Shown here piece by piece: positions 33,499 through 35,850 of a stretch of 35,850 nucleotides of DNA. The position numbers and the translations under genes were made by a program. The notes beneath the pieces are model-generated. The model saw only the letters and a program-made list of their open reading frames with translations, made no database searches and was not told where the DNA came from. This DNA is from CAYGSN01 sp964352675 (GTDB taxonomy: Bacteria > Pseudomonadota > Alphaproteobacteria > Micavibrionales > Micavibrionaceae), in NCBI GenBank assembly GCA_964352675.1, contig CAYGSN010000019.1, forward strand, positions 1-35,850, read 5' to 3'. How positions within the stretch are numbered: position 1 is the first letter of the stretch; every line of letters starts with the position of its first letter.

Positions 33499-33909
33499 AT
33501 GGCTAAAAAAGGTAACGCTCTTGCAGATTTAAAGGTTCTAGTCGTTGAAGATCAGGCCGAGGCGCGGGCTATGATGCGCAATATGCTGATGGAACTGGGG
33601 ATTACGCAGATTTTCGAATCCTCAGACGGCCGGGAGGCTCTGTCTTTTATCGATTCGGCTTATGATTTCATTGATATGATTGTGTGTGACTGGAATATGC
33701 CGAAAATGACGGGGGTTGAGGTGTTGCGCCAATTGCGCACGGCCGATCCAGACCTGCCGTTCCTGATGGTCACAGGGCGTAGCGACCTGGAATCCGTCGT
33801 TGAAGCCAAATCATCCGGCGTGACGGCCTATATCCGCAAACCGTTCTCACCGGCACAGCTTGAAGCAAAGCTCCGTATTGTGCTCCAGCGCATGAATCCC
33901 GCCAATTAA
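33499..33909 (+). CDS. Single-domain response regulator (CheY-like)
   Basis: A 136-residue receiver without an output domain. LKVLVVEDQAEAR gives the acidic pair, MIVCDWNMPKMTG gives the phospho-acceptor D64, FLMVTGR gives the conserved Thr, and AYIRKPFSP gives the Lys (114). It starts 30 bases after the hybrid kinase gene, so it is probably a phosphorylation partner of that kinase or of a relay through it. The WNMP form of the Asp loop is common in CheY-like chemotaxis regulators and stand-alone receivers. A weak ribosome site (TAGGAC) precedes the ATG. Confidence 0.9.
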   Translation: MAKKGNALADLKVLVVEDQAEARAMMRNMLMELGITQIFESSDGREALSFIDSAYDFIDMIVCDWNMPKMTGVEVLRQLRTADPDLPFLMVTGRSDLESVVEAKSSGVTAYIRKPFSPAQLEAKLRIVLQRMNPAN

Positions 33910-33926
33910 AATTACAAAAGCCGTCT

Positions 33927-33954
33927 TTGTCCGCCGTACAATAGCGTGTATCCT
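33927..33954 (+). promoter_or_regulatory. Possible promoter directly upstream of glpD
   Basis: TTGTCC (33927-33932) and TATCCT (33949-33954) are separated by 16 bases. The -10 ends 8 bases before the glpD ATG and no ribosome site is seen, so the message could be leaderless. Confidence 0.3.
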
Positions 33955-33962
33955 GTTTAAGT

Positions 33963-35477
33963 ATGGAGCTTGAGCACTATGATCTCTGCGTGATTGGGGG
34001 CGGCATTAACGGCGCAGGAATTGCACGCGATGCTGCCGGGCGCGGTTTTTCTGTCATTCTTCTGGAGGCGGAGGATCTGGCGGGGGCAACATCTTCGGCT
34101 TCTACGAAACTTATTCATGGTGGTTTGCGCTATCTCGAGACTTACGAATTTTCCCTTGTAAAAAATTCCCTGAAGGAGAGGGAAGTTTTGTTGCAGGCCG
34201 CGCCGCATATTATCTGGCCGATGGAATTTGTTCTGCCGCATGATGCGCATCTGCGCCCGGCCTGGATAATTCGGGCGGGGTTGTTTTTGTATGACCATCT
34301 GGCACGGCGCAAGCGCATAGAAGGATCGCGTGCCGTGACCTTGCAGGAGGGAGTGTACGGCACGCCGCTTTCCAATGAGTATACGAAGGGATTTGTGTAT
34401 TCGGATTGCTGGGCGGAAGATTCACGGCTGGTGGTTCTGAATGCCATGGATGCGGCCGCGCAGGGCGCTAAAGTTTTAACACGCGCGTCTTGTACGAAAA
34501 TCCATCCGCAGGACGGGCGTTTTATCATCGATGTGGATCATGCGATGCAGGCAAAAACCTCTCAGGTTTCTGCATCCTGCATTGTGAATGCTGCGGGGCC
34601 GTGGGTGCGCGATGTGATTGAAGATTCCGAACTCGATTCTCCGGATGTTCCGGGGATCCGCCTGGTGAAGGGGTCACATATTATTGTTCGCAAGATGTTT
34701 GAGGGTGCGCACGCCTATATCCTGCAGCAAAAAGACGGGCGGATTGTTTTCGTTATTCCTTATGAACGGGATTTTACCTTGATCGGAACGACGGATGTGG
34801 AGTTTGAGGGCGACCCGCGTGATATAAGAATTACTGACGATGAAACCGAATATTTGTGCGCGGCCTTTAACGCGGCGTTTGCGCAGGAGATCGGAGGCGG
34901 GGATGTGCTTTGGAACTATAGCGGTGTGCGCCCGCTTCTGGATGATGGGCAGGGCAATGCCAGCAAGGTCACGCGCGATTATAAAATTCACGTTCATGAC
35001 GGGCTGGGCGCACCAATGATTTCTGTTTTTGGTGGAAAGCTGACGAGCTATCGAACGCTTTCGCAGGAGGTGATGCGCTGCTTGGATAGTCTGACTGGAA
35101 AGACAACAAAGCCCTGGACGGCCGGTGCAGCATTGCCGGGCGGGGATATGCCGAATGCAGATTTTGATGCGTTTATTCTGCAGCAAAAAGACCGTTATTT
35201 TTGGGTTCCTCAAGTTTTGCTGCAGCGCTATTGCCGGGCCTATGGGACGCGGATCGAGGATGTGATTGGCCAGGCGGTTGCTCTTGAGGGTCTCGGCGCG
35301 GATTACGGCAACAGTGTGTATGAGGCCGAGCTGCGTTATCTTATCCGCCACGAATTTGCGCTTACGCCGGAGGATATTTTATGGCGGCGCTCAAAACTGG
35401 GGCTGCATATTTCCACGCGCACGAAAGATAATATTGAGAAAGCGTTTCCCGCTTTGCTGGAGGAGGAACAATCATGA
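33963..35477 (+). CDS. glpD: Aerobic glycerol-3-phosphate dehydrogenase GlpD
   Basis: Membrane-associated FAD enzyme oxidising glycerol-3-phosphate to dihydroxyacetone phosphate and passing electrons to quinone. The 504 residues match the family. The N-terminal FAD fold is GGGINGAGIARDAAGRG (12-28), followed by SSASTKLIHGGLRYLE, LKEREVLLQAAPHI, VNAAGPWVRDV, GTTDVEF and the C-terminal FGGKLTSYRTL. It overlaps glpK by 4 bases (ATGA), so the two are translated together for glycerol use. No regulatory gene such as glpR is in view. Confidence 0.95.
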   Translation: MELEHYDLCVIGGGINGAGIARDAAGRGFSVILLEAEDLAGATSSASTKLIHGGLRYLETYEFSLVKNSLKEREVLLQAAPHIIWPMEFVLPHDAHLRPAWIIRAGLFLYDHLARRKRIEGSRAVTLQEGVYGTPLSNEYTKGFVYSDCWAEDSRLVVLNAMDAAAQGAKVLTRASCTKIHPQDGRFIIDVDHAMQAKTSQVSASCIVNAAGPWVRDVIEDSELDSPDVPGIRLVKGSHIIVRKMFEGAHAYILQQKDGRIVFVIPYERDFTLIGTTDVEFEGDPRDIRITDDETEYLCAAFNAAFAQEIGGGDVLWNYSGVRPLLDDGQGNASKVTRDYKIHVHDGLGAPMISVFGGKLTSYRTLSQEVMRCLDSLTGKTTKPWTAGAALPGGDMPNADFDAFILQQKDRYFWVPQVLLQRYCRAYGTRIEDVIGQAVALEGLGADYGNSVYEAELRYLIRHEFALTPEDILWRRSKLGLHISTRTKDNIEKAFPALLEEEQS

Positions 35478-35850
35478 GAAAAACCGCGATCCTGTCGATT
35501 GATCAGGGCACATCGTCCAGCCGGGCGATTTTGTTTTCACCGGAAGGGGAGATTTTGAATCTGCAGCAAAAAGAGCTGACGCTGCATTATCCTCATAAAG
35601 GCTGGGTCGAGCAAGACGCCAATGAAATCTGGTCCGATGTGCAGCATGTCACGCGCAGCATGGTGCAATATGCGGAGCAAAATGCGATAGAGATTGCAGC
35701 ATTGGGAATTACCAACCAGCGCGAGACGACGATCCTGTGGGACCGGGAGACGGGACGGCCAATCTATAACGCGATTGTCTGGCAGGACCGCCGCACTGCG
35801 CAATATTGCGCAGAGTTGAAAGAGCAGGGACATGAAAAAAAGATTGCAGC
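35474..35850 (+). CDS. glpK: Glycerol kinase GlpK, N-terminal part (partial)
   Basis: ATP-dependent glycerol phosphorylation, feeding GlpD. About 125 residues are visible before the window ends: ILSIDQGTSSSRAILF is the FGGY-family phosphate loop, and KGWVEQDANEIW, ALGITNQRETTILWDRETG and NAIVWQDRRT are strong GlpK hallmarks. The ATG at 35474 overlaps the glpD stop, and AGGAGGA just upstream is a good ribosome site. The rest of the gene (usually about 500 residues) lies outside. Confidence 0.95.
   Translation, partial: MRKTAILSIDQGTSSSRAILFSPEGEILNLQQKELTLHYPHKGWVEQDANEIWSDVQHVTRSMVQYAEQNAIEIAALGITNQRETTILWDRETGRPIYNAIVWQDRRTAQYCAELKEQGHEKKIA

Noticed and set aside
34720..35580. Repeated CTGCAGCAAAAAGA element in glpD and glpK
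   Set aside because: Three copies all encode LQQK in frame at unrelated sites; most simply a codon-use coincidence.
1..35850. CRISPR array, insertion sequence, prophage or integron
   Set aside because: No spaced repeats, transposase, integrase or attachment duplication beside the tRNA were seen.

Overview
The window looks like a contiguous piece of an alphaproteobacterial chromosome. The grounds are the gene order tilS-ftsH-glmM, an alphaproteobacterial CpdR-type response regulator, a CpaD-type pilus lipoprotein, and two HDFNN/REC two-component proteins. Codon use favours G/C at third positions without being extreme. A Micavibrio- or Rhodospirillales-like lineage would fit, but that is inference. 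I see no insertion sequence, phage gene, CRISPR array or broken gene; most of the window is densely coded.

Layout. (1) 1-5132 is housekeeping: the end of tilS, ftsH, a possible 73-residue ORF, glmM and purA. (2) 5279-7997 holds two genes of unknown function: a 717-residue pseudokinase-like protein with a C-terminal membrane anchor, and a small basic membrane protein, followed by a terminator. (3) 8141-20205 is a nearly complete Tad/Flp pilus locus: two TadE/F pseudopilins, TadG, the Flp pilin (between two terminators), the prepilin peptidase, then cpaB-cpaC-cpaD-cpaE-cpaF-tadB-tadC. On the opposite strand, converging on tadC, lie tadD (TPR lipoprotein) and a secreted protein that carries only the secretin-type N-terminal domain. 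(4) 21980-25980 on the minus strand holds tRNA-Val(GAC) with an odd C33, a putative lytic transglycosylase with two peptidoglycan-binding modules, cpdR, an LpxH-like phosphoesterase and a GT4 glycosyltransferase. (5) 26291-28593 is a secreted repeat protein overlapping rluD. (6) 28594-29053 is a 460-base gap with a hairpin, a short ORF and a strong terminator: a candidate unannotated RNA or small protein gene. (7) 29054-33909 has a YjbH-family outer-membrane protein divergent from a hybrid histidine kinase and a stand-alone receiver. (8) 33963-end is glpD overlapping the start of glpK.

How the genes work together. The Tad genes should build a type IVc pilus. CpaF powers it, TadB/TadC form the inner-membrane platform, CpaC forms the outer-membrane pore with CpaB/CpaD/TadD helping, CpaE localises it, CpaA matures the prepilins, Flp is the fibre, and TadE/F/G are minor components. 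The pseudokinase pair directly upstream is the best candidate for something undescribed: it has the fold cues of a Ser/Thr kinase but lacks the catalytic residues, and it adjoins a localised surface machine. GlpD and GlpK feed glycerol into central metabolism.

All assignments come from reading motifs by eye. No database search or folding calculation was run.
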